Assembly: GCA_900317375.1 (NCBI GenBank)
Contig: ONGJ01000056.1
Location: forward strand, 1-39,504
Source: an uncultured Eubacteriales bacterium
GTDB lineage: Bacteria > Bacillota > Clostridia > Oscillospirales > Oscillospiraceae
Reading direction: 5' to 3'
Length of the DNA stretch: 39,504 nt
The number at the start of each line of letters is the position of its first letter. The stretch's first letter is position 1. The position numbers were made by a program, and so were the translations under genes. Under the pieces are notes generated by a model. The model did no database searches. It had not been told where the DNA came from and saw nothing but the letters and a program-made list of their open reading frames with translations. Of this stretch, positions 32,843-39,504 are shown one piece after another.

Positions 32843-32871
32843 ATTTTACACCATCCAGGGAGGAAATTCAA
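32843..32871 (-). promoter_or_regulatory. Promoter of the VanY-type gene
   Basis: On the minus strand: -35 TTGAAT (32866-32871), 17-base spacer, -10 TAAAAT (32843-32848), about 40 bases before the ATG. The -35 box touches the T-run of the upstream terminator. Confidence 0.68.
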
Positions 32872-32872
32872 T

Positions 32873-32930
32873 AAAAAACAGTAAACAAGTCCTGAACGCA
32901 GCGTCAAAAGCGCCCGACTGCGGTTTACTG
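32873..32930 (-). terminator. Terminator after tatD, built from a shared repeat
   Basis: On minus, CAGTAAAC (32923-32930) pairs with GTTTACTG (32879-32886), with an inner GCAG/CTGC stem, followed by T6 (32873-32878). The outer arm is part of the 18-mer GGTTTACTGCATTGCGCG (32922-32939), also present at 25212-25229. Confidence 0.65.
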
Positions 32931-33012
32931 CATTGCGCGGAGTGTGGGTTAATCCTCGCTCCAAGGCTCTCCCGTCCGCGCATAGTATTTGATACAACGG
33001 ATTCTGTTCTCC

Positions 33013-33774
33013 TCACGGGGTGTTGAAGAGGGTTTTGCCGTTCTGGAGGGTGATGGACGCGAGTTCTTCCGGGTCCAACTGCTTGAACTCGGCGACTTTG
33101 GCGCAGATGTACGCGAGGTTGCGCGGGTCGTTGCGCTTTCCCCGATTCGGGACAGGTGCAAGATAGGGGCTGTCGGTCTCGAGCAGGATGCGCTCGGGCG
33201 GGCAGACGGCGAGCACCTCGGGCAGCTTGCGGGCGTTCTTATAGGTGACAGGGCCGTCAAAGCCCAGATACCATCCGAGGCGGAGCAGCTCAGAGGCCGT
33301 CTCAGCGCTGCCGGAGAAGCAGTGGAACACGCCCCGCAGGCCGGGATACTGCCGCACAATGGCGAGGCAGTCGCCGTGCGCCTCGCGGTCATGCACGATG
33401 ACGGGCAGGTCCCTCTCCCGCGCAAAGGAGAGCTGGCGGTGGAAAAGCTCTTTCTGGCGCTCCTTTTGGGTATCGTCCCAGTAATAGTCCAGGCCGATCT
33501 CGCCGATGGCGGCGCATTTGGGGTCCTCGGTGAGCAAAAGGGTTCTCTCGAGGCTCTCGTCGGTATAGTCCGAGAGCTCTTCGGGGTGGATGCCGACAGC
33601 AAACCAGACAAACGCATATTGGGCGGCAAGGGCTGCTGCATGCCGGCTGCTTGCCTCCTCGCAGCCGGGGTTCAGGACCAGGTCGACGCCGGCATCCAGG
33701 AGGCTTTCCATCAGCTCTTCCCGATCATGTTCAAAGGCTTTGTCGTCCAGATGGGCGTGGGTATCAAAATACAT
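33013..33774 (-). CDS. TatD-family metal-dependent DNase/hydrolase
   Basis: This 253-residue TIM-barrel protein has all TatD marks: DTHAHLD at the start (H6, H8), GIHPEE, IGEIGLDYYWD (metal-binding Glu), PVIVHDREAH, GVFHCFSGS and LLETDSPYLAP. The family includes 3'-5' exonucleases for DNA and RNA; some members act on D-aminoacyl substrates. I chose the ATG at 33774 because GGAAGGG lies upstream and homologues start with this motif; the longer reading from 33816 adds a non-conserved segment. Probably monocistronic, ending in a terminator at 32873-32930. Confidence 0.92.
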   Translation of the reverse strand: MYFDTHAHLDDKAFEHDREELMESLLDAGVDLVLNPGCEEASSRHAAALAAQYAFVWFAVGIHPEELSDYTDESLERTLLLTEDPKCAAIGEIGLDYYWDDTQKERQKELFHRQLSFARERDLPVIVHDREAHGDCLAIVRQYPGLRGVFHCFSGSAETASELLRLGWYLGFDGPVTYKNARKLPEVLAVCPPERILLETDSPYLAPVPNRGKRNDPRNLAYICAKVAEFKQLDPEELASITLQNGKTLFNTP

Positions 33775-33836
33775 GGTGCTTCCCTTCCCTGTTTCGGATT
33801 GGAGACATGATAGCACAGAAAGTCGGTCCGCGCAAT

Positions 33837-33860
33837 GAAAAAGGCCGCCCGAAGGCGGCC
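33837..33860 (-). terminator. Terminator after hsp20
   Basis: On minus, GGCCGCC (33854-33860), loop TTCG, GGCGGCC (33843-33849), followed by TTTTT (33837-33842). A very stable UUCG-capped intrinsic terminator. Confidence 0.92.
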
Positions 33861-33883
33861 ATACAAAAGGGGGAGAAAGCAGA

Positions 33884-34324
33884 TTACTTGATCTCCAGAC
33901 GGCGGGTGGGAGGCACGGTCTCGACCTTCTTGGGCATGGTGAGCTTCAGCATGCCGTCGGTATACTCGGCCTGAATCTCGTCGACATTGACGCCGGAGAC
34001 ATCGAAGCTTCTGCTGTACGAGCCATAGAAGCGCTCGCGCTTAATGAAGTTCTTTTTCTTCTCTTCCTCGTCGACCTTGCGCTCGGCCGTGATGGTCAGG
34101 CAGTCGTTCTCGATATCGATCTTGATGTCCTCTTTCTTGAAGCCGGGGAGTTCGGCATCCAGGACGAAGGCGTCGCCGGTATCGGTGACATCGGTGCGGA
34201 ACGAGGCCAGAGCGGAATTGCTGCCGCCGTTGAACAGGCTGCGCTCCATCTCGTCAAACATACGGAAGGGATCGTAAACGGAAACTCTGCTGCCTCTGCG
34301 ATCAAAAGGAATCAGTTCAAACAT
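33884..34324 (-). CDS. hsp20: Small heat-shock protein, Hsp20/alpha-crystallin family
   Basis: The 146-residue protein has a short N-terminal arm (FDPFRMFDEMERSLF-like), an alpha-crystallin domain (about 40-132: RTDVTDTGDAFVLDAELPGFKKEDI, LTITAERK, YGSYSRSFDVSGVN, AEYTDGMLKLTMPK) and a C-terminal RRLEIK tail. It is an ATP-independent holdase that keeps unfolding proteins soluble under stress. The ATG at 34324 follows TAGGAGG with proper spacing. A perfect CIRCE operator about 135 bases upstream shows that it is repressed by HrcA. Confidence 0.94.
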   Translation of the reverse strand: MFELIPFDRRGSRVSVYDPFRMFDEMERSLFNGGSNSALASFRTDVTDTGDAFVLDAELPGFKKEDIKIDIENDCLTITAERKVDEEEKKKNFIKRERFYGSYSRSFDVSGVNVDEIQAEYTDGMLKLTMPKKVETVPPTRRLEIK

Positions 34325-34458
34325 GATAAAAACCTCCTACAGTTTTTTATTACAATTTCGTTCTCGATGAACTCTTCATTTCTTTTGTTTCATCGTGTAT
34401 ATAAAATACCATACAATTATGAACGATTCCTCTATATATTATGAACAGAATATGAATA

Positions 34459-34485
34459 TTAGCACTCCGGTTATTGGAGTGCTAA
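34459..34485 (-). promoter_or_regulatory. CIRCE operator (HrcA binding site)
   Basis: TTAGCACTC - 9 bases - GAGTGCTAA matches the CIRCE consensus without a mismatch. HrcA binds it and represses heat-shock operons at normal temperature. It lies between the hsp20 gene and the stop of the M20 amidohydrolase gene. CIRCE more often controls groESL and dnaK; control of an hsp20 gene is less usual. Confidence 0.95.
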
Positions 34486-34500
34486 TGCTGATAAAGAGTA

Positions 34501-35943
34501 TTATAGGGCAATCGGGACGGCGTCGGGTTCGATGGGGCAGACATAGCCCTCTGAGGCGCGGTCGTCGAATTCCTCTTTTGCCCGCTGCAGGAGGCTCTCG
34601 TCGCTCATCAGGTCGATGGCGGCACCGGCGATGACCTTCGCCGCATAGAGCATGCCCTTGTGGGCCAGGCCGCTCTTGCCGCAGGCGACGATCTGCCACG
34701 AGTGGCCGGGTACGCCGGCCGGCCAGCAGGCCGTCTCAATCTGGGCCGTGGGTGTCAGCCAGCTGACATCGCCGACATCGGTACTGCCGGGGGTAAAGTC
34801 GGTGTTCGAGCAGGGCGGCGGGAGAAAGTCGTTGATGGCGCGGGTACCGTCGTCGGTGAGCTCTTTCAGGCGCCGGGCTGCCTCCGGGTCATGGCGCGCC
34901 GCCTGGATCGACTGCAGGCCGCTGCCGTGGAAGGTCTTTTTCAGCGCTTCGGCCAGTGCCCAGTCCTCATCGGTATACGCGGGGACGCCGATCTGCTCGA
35001 GGTTGCGGTAGAGGACCTGCTCGAGCGTGAAGTTCGGCAGGGTATCGGCCGTGCCGTCGATGAAGGTGCGGGTATAGCTCGTCCCGGTCATCAGGGCAGC
35101 CCCTTCGGCGATGGCGTCGACCCGCTTCTGAAGGGCGACGGATTCGGCCACGCGGTTGGCCCGGACCATATAGAGGACCGCCGCCTTCGCCTGAACCACG
35201 TTGGGCGAGATGCCGCCGGTGTCCGTGACGGCATAGTGGATGCGGCAGTCGTCGGTCATATGCTCGCGCAGGAACTGGACCCCGATGTTCATCAGCTCGA
35301 CCGCGTCCAGAGCGCTGCGCCCCTCCTCCGGGTTCCCGGCCGCGTGGGCCGCGATGCCGTGAAACTCATACAGGACCTGAATGCAGGAATTGTTGGTGCC
35401 GGTCATGGTCTGGTTTACGTCGCCGGGATGCCAGGTCAGGGCAGCGTCCAGCTGCTTCCAGAGACCTTCCCGTGCCATAAAGGCCTTTCCCGCGCCCCCC
35501 TCTTCCCCGGGGCAGCCGTAATAGACGACGGTGCCCGGGCGGCCGGTTTTTTCCAGCCAGGCCTTGACCGCGGCCGCAGCAGCGAGCGAGCCGGCCCCCA
35601 GCAGGTTGTGGCCGCAGCCGTGGCCGCAGCCGCCCTCGGTGACGGGCTTCGGAGAAACGGCACCGGCCTCCTGGCTGAGACCGGAGAGGGCGTCAAACTC
35701 GCCGAGGATGCCGATGACGGGCCGGCCGCTGCCGTAAGAGCCGCAGAAAGCCGTCCCGATGCCGCAGAGATTCTCGGTGACGGAGAAGCCCAGCTCGCGC
35801 AGGGCACGGCAATAGAGGTCCCTGGCTTCGAACTCCTTCAGAGAGAGTTCGGGATTCTCCCAGATGCGGTCGGCGATACCCTCGAACAGAGCGGCCCTCT
35901 CGTCGATGAGGGAGAGGGCGGTTTTCTTCTCTGTCTGATTCAT
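34501..35943 (-). CDS. M20-family amidohydrolase (AbgB-like)
   Basis: The 480-residue protein resembles aminobenzoyl-glutamate or N-acyl-amino-acid hydrolases of peptidase family M20D. Metal-site candidates are D84 in GEFDAL, C106/H108/H112 in GGCGHGCGHNLLG, E147-E148 in CPGEEGGAGK and H172 in TWHPGD. The lid domain contains FHGIAAHAAGNPEEGRSALDAVELM. It would remove an acyl or aminobenzoyl group from an imported amino-acid conjugate. The ATG at 35943 lies one base after the stop of the ABC ATPase gene, so it is the last gene of that transport operon; the frame extension upstream of it is out-of-frame glnQ sequence. Substrate identity is inference. Confidence 0.88.
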   Translation of the reverse strand: MNQTEKKTALSLIDERAALFEGIADRIWENPELSLKEFEARDLYCRALRELGFSVTENLCGIGTAFCGSYGSGRPVIGILGEFDALSGLSQEAGAVSPKPVTEGGCGHGCGHNLLGAGSLAAAAAVKAWLEKTGRPGTVVYYGCPGEEGGAGKAFMAREGLWKQLDAALTWHPGDVNQTMTGTNNSCIQVLYEFHGIAAHAAGNPEEGRSALDAVELMNIGVQFLREHMTDDCRIHYAVTDTGGISPNVVQAKAAVLYMVRANRVAESVALQKRVDAIAEGAALMTGTSYTRTFIDGTADTLPNFTLEQVLYRNLEQIGVPAYTDEDWALAEALKKTFHGSGLQSIQAARHDPEAARRLKELTDDGTRAINDFLPPPCSNTDFTPGSTDVGDVSWLTPTAQIETACWPAGVPGHSWQIVACGKSGLAHKGMLYAAKVIAGAAIDLMSDESLLQRAKEEFDDRASEGYVCPIEPDAVPIAL

Positions 35944-35944
35944 A

Positions 35945-36715
35945 TCACAGCACCTTGGAAAGGAAGTCCTGCAGACGTTCGTTCTGCGGGTGGTTGAAGA
36001 TGGCGTCGGGTGTCCCCTGTTCCAGGATCTTGCCGTTGTCCATAAAGACAACGCGGTTGCCGACCTCGCGGGCAAAGCCCATCTCGTGGGTCACGACCAC
36101 CATGGTCATGCCGCTCTTCGCAAGGCCGCGCATGACGTCCAGCACCTCGCCCACCATTTCGGGGTCGAGGGCCGAGGTCGGTTCGTCAAAGAGCATGACG
36201 TCCGGCTCCATGGCCAGAGCGCGCACGATGGCGACACGCTGCTTCTGGCCGCCCGAGAGCTGGATCGGATACGCACTTGCACGGTCGGCAAGGCCGACGC
36301 GGGCCAGCAGCTCCATTGCCTTCTTCTCGGCTTCCGCGGGTGCAATGCCTTTGACCTTGATCGGGGCCAGGGTCATGTTCTGCAGGATCGTCTTGTGCGG
36401 GAAGAGGTTGAAGTGCTGGAAGACCATGCCCATCTTCTGACGATGACGGTCGATGTCCAGCTTCTGGCCGTCCGGGCCGCGCTTCTGGGTGATGTCGACC
36501 CCCTCAAAGATGATGGAGCCGGAGGTCGGGACTTCCAGCAGGTTCAGCGAGCGGAGGAAGGTGCTCTTGCCGGAGCCGGAGGGGCCGATGACGACCATGA
36601 CGTCGCCCTTGTTGATGTCGATGCTGACACCGTCGAGGGCCCTGATGCTCTCGCCGTTATAATACTTCTTCAGGTTTTGGACCTCGATCAGCTTTTTGTT
36701 ATCGGATATCTCCAC
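35945..36715 (-). CDS. glnQ: Polar amino-acid ABC transporter ATPase (GlnQ type)
   Basis: The 256-residue ATPase has Walker [11 protein letters not shown]-loop [16 protein letters not shown] (typical of amino-acid importers), signature [15 protein letters not shown], Walker [15 protein letters not shown], and the switch His in [11 protein letters not shown] chose GTG at 36715, with AAAGGAGG seven bases upstream, over the extended frame from 36742. It overlaps the permease gene by 17 bases and is followed after one base by the amidohydrolase gene. It energises uptake by the permease and binding protein encoded just upstream. Confidence 0.94.
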   Translation of the reverse strand: MEISDNKKLIEVQNLKKYYNGESIRALDGVSIDINKGDVMVVIGPSGSGKSTFLRSLNLLEVPTSGSIIFEGVDITQKRGPDGQKLDIDRHRQKMGMVFQHFNLFPHKTILQNMTLAPIKVKGIAPAEAEKKAMELLARVGLADRASAYPIQLSGGQKQRVAIVRALAMEPDVMLFDEPTSALDPEMVGEVLDVMRGLAKSGMTMVVVTHEMGFAREVGNRVVFMDNGKILEQGTPDAIFNHPQNERLQDFLSKVL

Positions 36716-37388
36716 GGCGCATCCTCCTTTCCATGGCAGCAACGCCCTTGCTGAGAATAAAGGTCAGGACAAAATAGATGATGCCGACGATGATCAGCGG
36801 CTCGATCGTCAGATAGGTGGCACCCTTGACCAGCAGGCACTGGGTCATCAGATCGCCGATGAAGAAGGTGGAGGCCAGCGAGGTGTCCTTGATGACCATG
36901 ATAAACTCGTTGGCCAGCGCCGGCAGAATGTTCTTGATGGCCTGCGGCAGGATGATCTCAGTCATGGTCAGCCTCTGGCTGAGGCCCAGGCTGCGCGCCG
37001 CCTCGGTCTGGCCGATGTCGACGGCCTGAATGCCGGATCGGAAAATCTCGGACACGTAGGCCGCGCTGTTGCAGGTCAGCGCGATGGCCACGCAGGCATA
37101 CTGCTGCTTGTTCAGAATCGGGATCAGCATGGGCAGCGCAAAGTAAAACAGATACAGCTGCAGCAGCATCGGCGTGCCGCGGATAATCTCGGTATAGACG
37201 GCAGCGATCCAGCGCAGGGGCGCGATACGCGACATGCGCATCAGGGCGATCAGCGCGCCGAACACCGCGCCGACACAGACGGTGATCGCTGCGAGGGACA
37301 GGGTGTATTCCAGACCCGTGATCAGGAACTTGTCCCAGTATTTGATGAACAGCTTGACGATATTCTGTCCAATGGTTGCAAAATTCAT
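36699..37388 (-). CDS. Polar amino-acid ABC transporter permease (GlnP/ArtM type)
   Basis: The 229-residue permease has about five transmembrane helices and the HisM/GlnP family pattern: [69 protein letters not shown] (the EAA coupling loop) and [17 protein letters not shown]. It forms a homodimer in the membrane with the ATPase encoded next. A stable hairpin separates it from the binding-protein gene. Confidence 0.94.
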   Translation of the reverse strand: MNFATIGQNIVKLFIKYWDKFLITGLEYTLSLAAITVCVGAVFGALIALMRMSRIAPLRWIAAVYTEIIRGTPMLLQLYLFYFALPMLIPILNKQQYACVAIALTCNSAAYVSEIFRSGIQAVDIGQTEAARSLGLSQRLTMTEIILPQAIKNILPALANEFIMVIKDTSLASTFFIGDLMTQCLLVKGATYLTIEPLIIVGIIYFVLTFILSKGVAAMERRMRRGDIR

Positions 37389-37413
37389 CGATATCCTCCC
37401 CGGTCAAAACTTG

Positions 37414-37437
37414 GGGGCGCTCCAAGCGGGGCGCCCC
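37414..37437 (-). terminator. Intercistronic hairpin in the ABC operon
   Basis: GGGGCGC (37414-37420) pairs with GCGCCCC (37431-37437). It lies between the binding-protein stop and the permease start and has no T-run, so it more likely protects the 3' end of the binding-protein mRNA or causes partial termination, giving excess binding protein. Confidence 0.6.
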
Positions 37438-37473
37438 GTGTTGTTATGAACCTGTCATGCGTTCAGAGGCTTC

Positions 37474-38331
37474 TCAGTCTTCGACCGTGACCTCAATGGC
37501 GCTGGCGCTGGCCGCGAGCTCAAGCGCATCGGCATACCAGCCGGCGTAAAGGCCGCCGTCATAGGCCTTCTTGAGCGCCGCGTTCACGGCGGCAAGCAGT
37601 TCGGGCTCGTCCTTGTGCATCATGACGACGTTGGCCTCGTACTCGGCCTTGACGTCAAACTGCCAGCTGCACTTGACGAGGTCGGGGTTGTTGGCGATGA
37701 TCTGGGTACCGTTGCCGTCGGCAACCGCCAGGGCCTCGATGTTGCCGTTCTGAAGCTCGAGAACGCCGACACCGATCTCACCGATGGTGACGCACTTGGC
37801 ATTGGGAAGCTGCTCGGTCACGAGCTGCATCTGCAGGGAGGCGTTCTGGGCACCGACGTCCTTGCCGTCAAAGTCCTCGGGCTTGGTGTACTTCTCGGCA
37901 TCCGCGGCACGGATCAGGAGGACCTGCTCTGTCTCGTTCTCGCCGGCATAGTAGTAGTCAGAGAGGTCATAGTTCTCGGCACGGGTCTCAGTCCAGGAAT
38001 AGCCGGAGATGGACATGGGGACAGAGCCGGTGGAGACGGCGGTCTGGCAGGCATCGAAGCTCATGGCCTGGATCTCGAGCTTGACACCGAGCTCTTCGGC
38101 CAGATACTTGGCAAGGGTCACGTCGAAGCCGACATACTGGTCCTGGCCGGTCTTGGAGGAGTCAACGAACTCCATGGGGCTGAAGTCGGGCGAAAGGGCG
38201 ACCGTCAGGACGCCTTCGGCCTTGATCTTTTCCAGGGCGTTCTTCGGCTCGGCAGGCTTGCCGCAGGCGCCAAGGCCCAGGGCCAGCGCCAGCACCAGAA
38301 CGGCGCAGATCAGCTTTGCATACTTTTTCAT
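37474..38331 (-). CDS. Amino-acid ABC transporter substrate-binding lipoprotein
   Basis: The 285-residue lipoprotein has a signal peptide with lipobox LGAC (C23) and a family-3 (SBP_bac_3) binding domain: GVLTVALSPDFSPMEFVD, YVGFDVTLAKYLAEELGVKLEI, SGYSWTETRAENYDLSDYYY and DGKDVGAQNASLQMQLV. It binds a polar amino acid or a derivative outside the membrane and delivers it to the permease. The linked M20 hydrolase suggests that the ligand may be an N-substituted amino acid (inference). A near-consensus promoter lies upstream. Confidence 0.93.
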   Translation of the reverse strand: MKKYAKLICAVLVLALALGLGACGKPAEPKNALEKIKAEGVLTVALSPDFSPMEFVDSSKTGQDQYVGFDVTLAKYLAEELGVKLEIQAMSFDACQTAVSTGSVPMSISGYSWTETRAENYDLSDYYYAGENETEQVLLIRAADAEKYTKPEDFDGKDVGAQNASLQMQLVTEQLPNAKCVTIGEIGVGVLELQNGNIEALAVADGNGTQIIANNPDLVKCSWQFDVKAEYEANVVMMHKDEPELLAAVNAALKKAYDGGLYAGWYADALELAASASAIEVTVED

Positions 38332-38391
38332 GCTGTTTTCCTCATCTTTCCTTCATTTTGACAATTTGGGTCCCTCAACGGGATATTGCGC

Positions 38392-38420
38392 ATCATAGCA
38401 CTCTGCCCCTGCAATGTCAA
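38392..38420 (-). promoter_or_regulatory. Promoter of the ABC transporter-amidohydrolase operon
   Basis: On the minus strand: perfect -35 TTGACA (38415-38420), 17-base spacer, extended -10 TG-C-TATGAT (38392-38397). It is divergent to the LOG-family promoter. Confidence 0.8.
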
Positions 38421-38509
38421 GCGCTTTTGCAACAATATTCGGTGAGAACTTGGGGTTTTCCGTTTTTTATGCATCTTTCTCTGAATAATTTCGAAAATAT
38501 ACAGGTTTT

Positions 38510-38543
38510 CCCCTTGCGGTACAAGGGGCAGGGATGCTATACT
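38510..38543 (+). promoter_or_regulatory. LOG-gene promoter with overlapping dyad
   Basis: On the plus strand: -35 TTGCGG (38514-38519), 18-base spacer, extended -10 TGC-TATACT (38538-38543). A perfect dyad CCCCTTG-N5-CAAGGGG (38510-38528) covers the -35 box and could be a repressor site. Confidence 0.55.
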
Positions 38544-38572
38544 GACAGAAAAAAGCCGGGAGGGACGGAAGG

Positions 38573-39145
38573 ATGAACATCTGTATCTACGGCGCGTCGT
38601 CAAACCAGCCGTGCGAGGTTTATTTTCAGGATGCGGAGACGCTCGGCAGGCTGATTGCCGAGGCCGGGCATACCCTTGTTTTCGGCGGCGGCCGGGACGG
38701 TCTGATGGGTGCCTGCGCCCGCGGGGCGCTGCATGCCGGCGGCCGGGTGGTCGGGATTGCGCCGGAGATGTTTCTGGACCCGGGCTTTCTGCTGGACAAC
38801 TGCAGCGAGATGATCCTGACCGCGAGCATGGCCGAGCGCAAGGAAAAGATGCTCGCCCTCAGTGATGCCTTCATCTGTCTGGCGGGCGGCATCGGTACCA
38901 TGGACGAGTTTTTTGAGACTGTCACGCTGAAACAGCTGGGGCTGGTCAGCGCGCCGCTGGTGCTGATGAATACGGATGAATTCTATACGCCGCTGCTGGA
39001 TCTGCTGCAGCGCATGGTGGAGGGGGGCTTTATGAGCGCAAACTGCCTCGGTCTGGTGCGCCTGTGCCGGACGCCGGAAGAGGCCCTGGCGGCAGCCCTC
39101 CGCCCGGAAACTCTGCAGGGCAGTCTGGACCGCCTCGAGAAATAA
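38573..39145 (+). CDS. LOG-family protein (TIGR00730-type, cytokinin riboside phosphoribohydrolase-like)
   Basis: The 190-residue Rossmann protein has the LOG motifs: MNICIYGASSN at the start, VFGGGRDGLMG (38-46), MAERKEKML and GGIGTMDEFFE (105-115). The family consensus is PGGxGTxxE; here the first Pro is Ala (A104), while the glutamate (E112) and the Arg-Lys pair remain. LOG enzymes release the base from nucleoside 5'-monophosphates; the bacterial role is unclear. GGAGGG/GGAAGG precede the ATG. It is the only intact plus-strand gene in the window and is divergent from the ABC operon. Confidence 0.9.
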   Translation: MNICIYGASSNQPCEVYFQDAETLGRLIAEAGHTLVFGGGRDGLMGACARGALHAGGRVVGIAPEMFLDPGFLLDNCSEMILTASMAERKEKMLALSDAFICLAGGIGTMDEFFETVTLKQLGLVSAPLVLMNTDEFYTPLLDLLQRMVEGGFMSANCLGLVRLCRTPEEALAAALRPETLQGSLDRLEK

Positions 39146-39192
39146 AAAATCCGCCAATCGGCCAATGTCATTAAGATAAGATGACAGGAAAG

Positions 39193-39227
39193 ATACCTCG
39201 TACCAAAGAAAGGTACGGGGTATTTTT
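39193..39227 (+). terminator. Terminator of the LOG-family gene
   Basis: ATACCTCGTACC (39193-39204) pairs with GGTACGGGGTAT (39212-39223) with one G-U pair, followed by a T-run. It lies 48 bases after the stop. Confidence 0.85.
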
Positions 39228-39284
39228 CTTTTGACGGTTTTTTGAAAAAAGTAGAAAACACTTGACAAGTGGGCAAACATGTGC

Positions 39285-39352
39285 GGCCGTTTTCAGCAAG
39301 GCGTTGCTGAAAACGGCCCTTGTAATGAAAAGCAATCCCAGTTCATTACAAG
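39285..39352 (-). repeat. Two adjacent perfect stem-loops (possible structured RNA)
   Basis: A 15-bp perfect stem with a 4-base loop (39285-39299 with 39304-39318, GGCCGTTTTCAGCAA) is directly followed by an 11-bp perfect stem with a 12-base loop (39319-39329 with 39342-39352, CTTGTAATGAA). A 13-base dyad CACTTGACAAGTG lies at 39269-39281. The whole gene-free stretch 39146-39504 has no convincing coding frame. A strong minus-strand promoter stands upstream, so a small RNA of about 200 bases is possible. Confidence 0.5.
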
Positions 39353-39400
39353 CCTGATCGTGAAGATCGGCATTGTAAGTCCGGCCTGACATTCCGTTTA

Positions 39401-39410
39401 CCCCCCCCCC
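39401..39410. repeat. C10 homopolymer tract
   Basis: Ten consecutive C bases (G10 on the minus strand) lie between the minus-strand promoter and the two stem-loops. Such tracts slip easily during replication. Confidence 0.9.
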
Positions 39411-39442
39411 TTTCGCACAGTAACCAACAATTTTCGTCTATT

Positions 39443-39471
39443 ATTATAGCATTTTGTTGTTGGAAATGCAA
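39443..39471 (-). promoter_or_regulatory. Strong minus-strand promoter before the hairpin region
   Basis: On the minus strand: -35 TTGCAT (39466-39471), 17-base spacer, extended -10 TGC-TATAAT (39443-39448). The transcript would start near 39436 and run through the G10 tract and both stem-loops. Confidence 0.65.
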
Positions 39472-39504
39472 CCTAAACGACAAAAAACGAGACAGAAACC
39501 TGTC

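Noticed and set aside
34660-35997. 445-codon plus-strand frame opposite the amidohydrolase
   Set aside because: Shadow of an intact M20 enzyme; no ribosome site and no recognisable domain.
39260-39360. CRISPR array or integron attC site at the right edge
   Set aside because: There are hairpins but no regularly spaced identical repeats with spacers and no attC core sequences.

Overview
The window looks like chromosomal DNA of an anaerobic, gut-type Clostridia, most likely order Oscillospirales (Ruminococcaceae or Oscillospiraceae). This is inferred from the Firmicutes-style rimP-nusA-ylxR-ylxQ-infB operon, BspA-like leucine-rich-repeat surface proteins, a sortase-type PKTGD sorting signal, a CIRCE-controlled small heat-shock gene, and strong GGAGG ribosome sites combined with fairly GC-rich coding DNA. 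Almost every gene is on the minus strand; only the LOG-family gene near the right end and one decayed ATPase are on plus.

Layout. Bases 1-2952 hold an edge-truncated zinc-ribbon/membrane/helical-repeat protein and two small membrane proteins. Bases 3053-10111 hold secreted and surface proteins: a pure LRR protein, a transglutaminase-LRR protein, a CAP-LRR protein and a 5'-truncated, sortase-anchored InlB-repeat protein. Bases 10181-15664 form an accessory patch: two tandem paralogues of unknown function, a gutted AAA ATPase gene, a metallophosphoesterase, a DUF4160/DUF2442 pair, an AbrB-PIN toxin-antitoxin pair lying between a complete and a truncated copy of the same small membrane gene, and a DUF6487 protein. 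Bases 15664-21441 are an AT-rich operon (GT-C glycosyltransferase, alkaline-phosphatase-fold membrane transferase, small membrane protein, methyltransferase, membrane protein) that probably builds or decorates a surface glycan. Bases 21809-27105 are a type IV pilus cluster (pilB, pilT, pilC, pilin). Bases 27303-31973 are the rimP-nusA-ylxR-ylxQ-infB operon, with an intrinsic terminator in its leader. After that come a VanY-type carboxypeptidase, TatD, Hsp20, an amino-acid ABC transporter linked to an M20 amidohydrolase, and a LOG-family gene. The right edge holds a structured non-coding segment.

Most notable observations. (1) pilT carries an exact 41-bp tandem duplication just after its start, which frameshifts the gene; losing one copy would restore a 348-residue protein, so this is either a reversible ON/OFF switch for pilus retraction or an assembly error. 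(2) infB, normally essential, is missing 23 bp and is frameshifted; this makes sequence error a serious possibility for both events. (3) The pilin gene has its own promoter and a roughly 195-nt leader with several stems, two of which exclude each other, and it does not match the c-di-GMP riboswitch consensus I know. (4) Both spacers inside the pilus operon carry a related stem-loop repeat whose stem sequences differ but still pair. (5) Strong paired palindromes lie between an unknown operon and the ATPase remnant.
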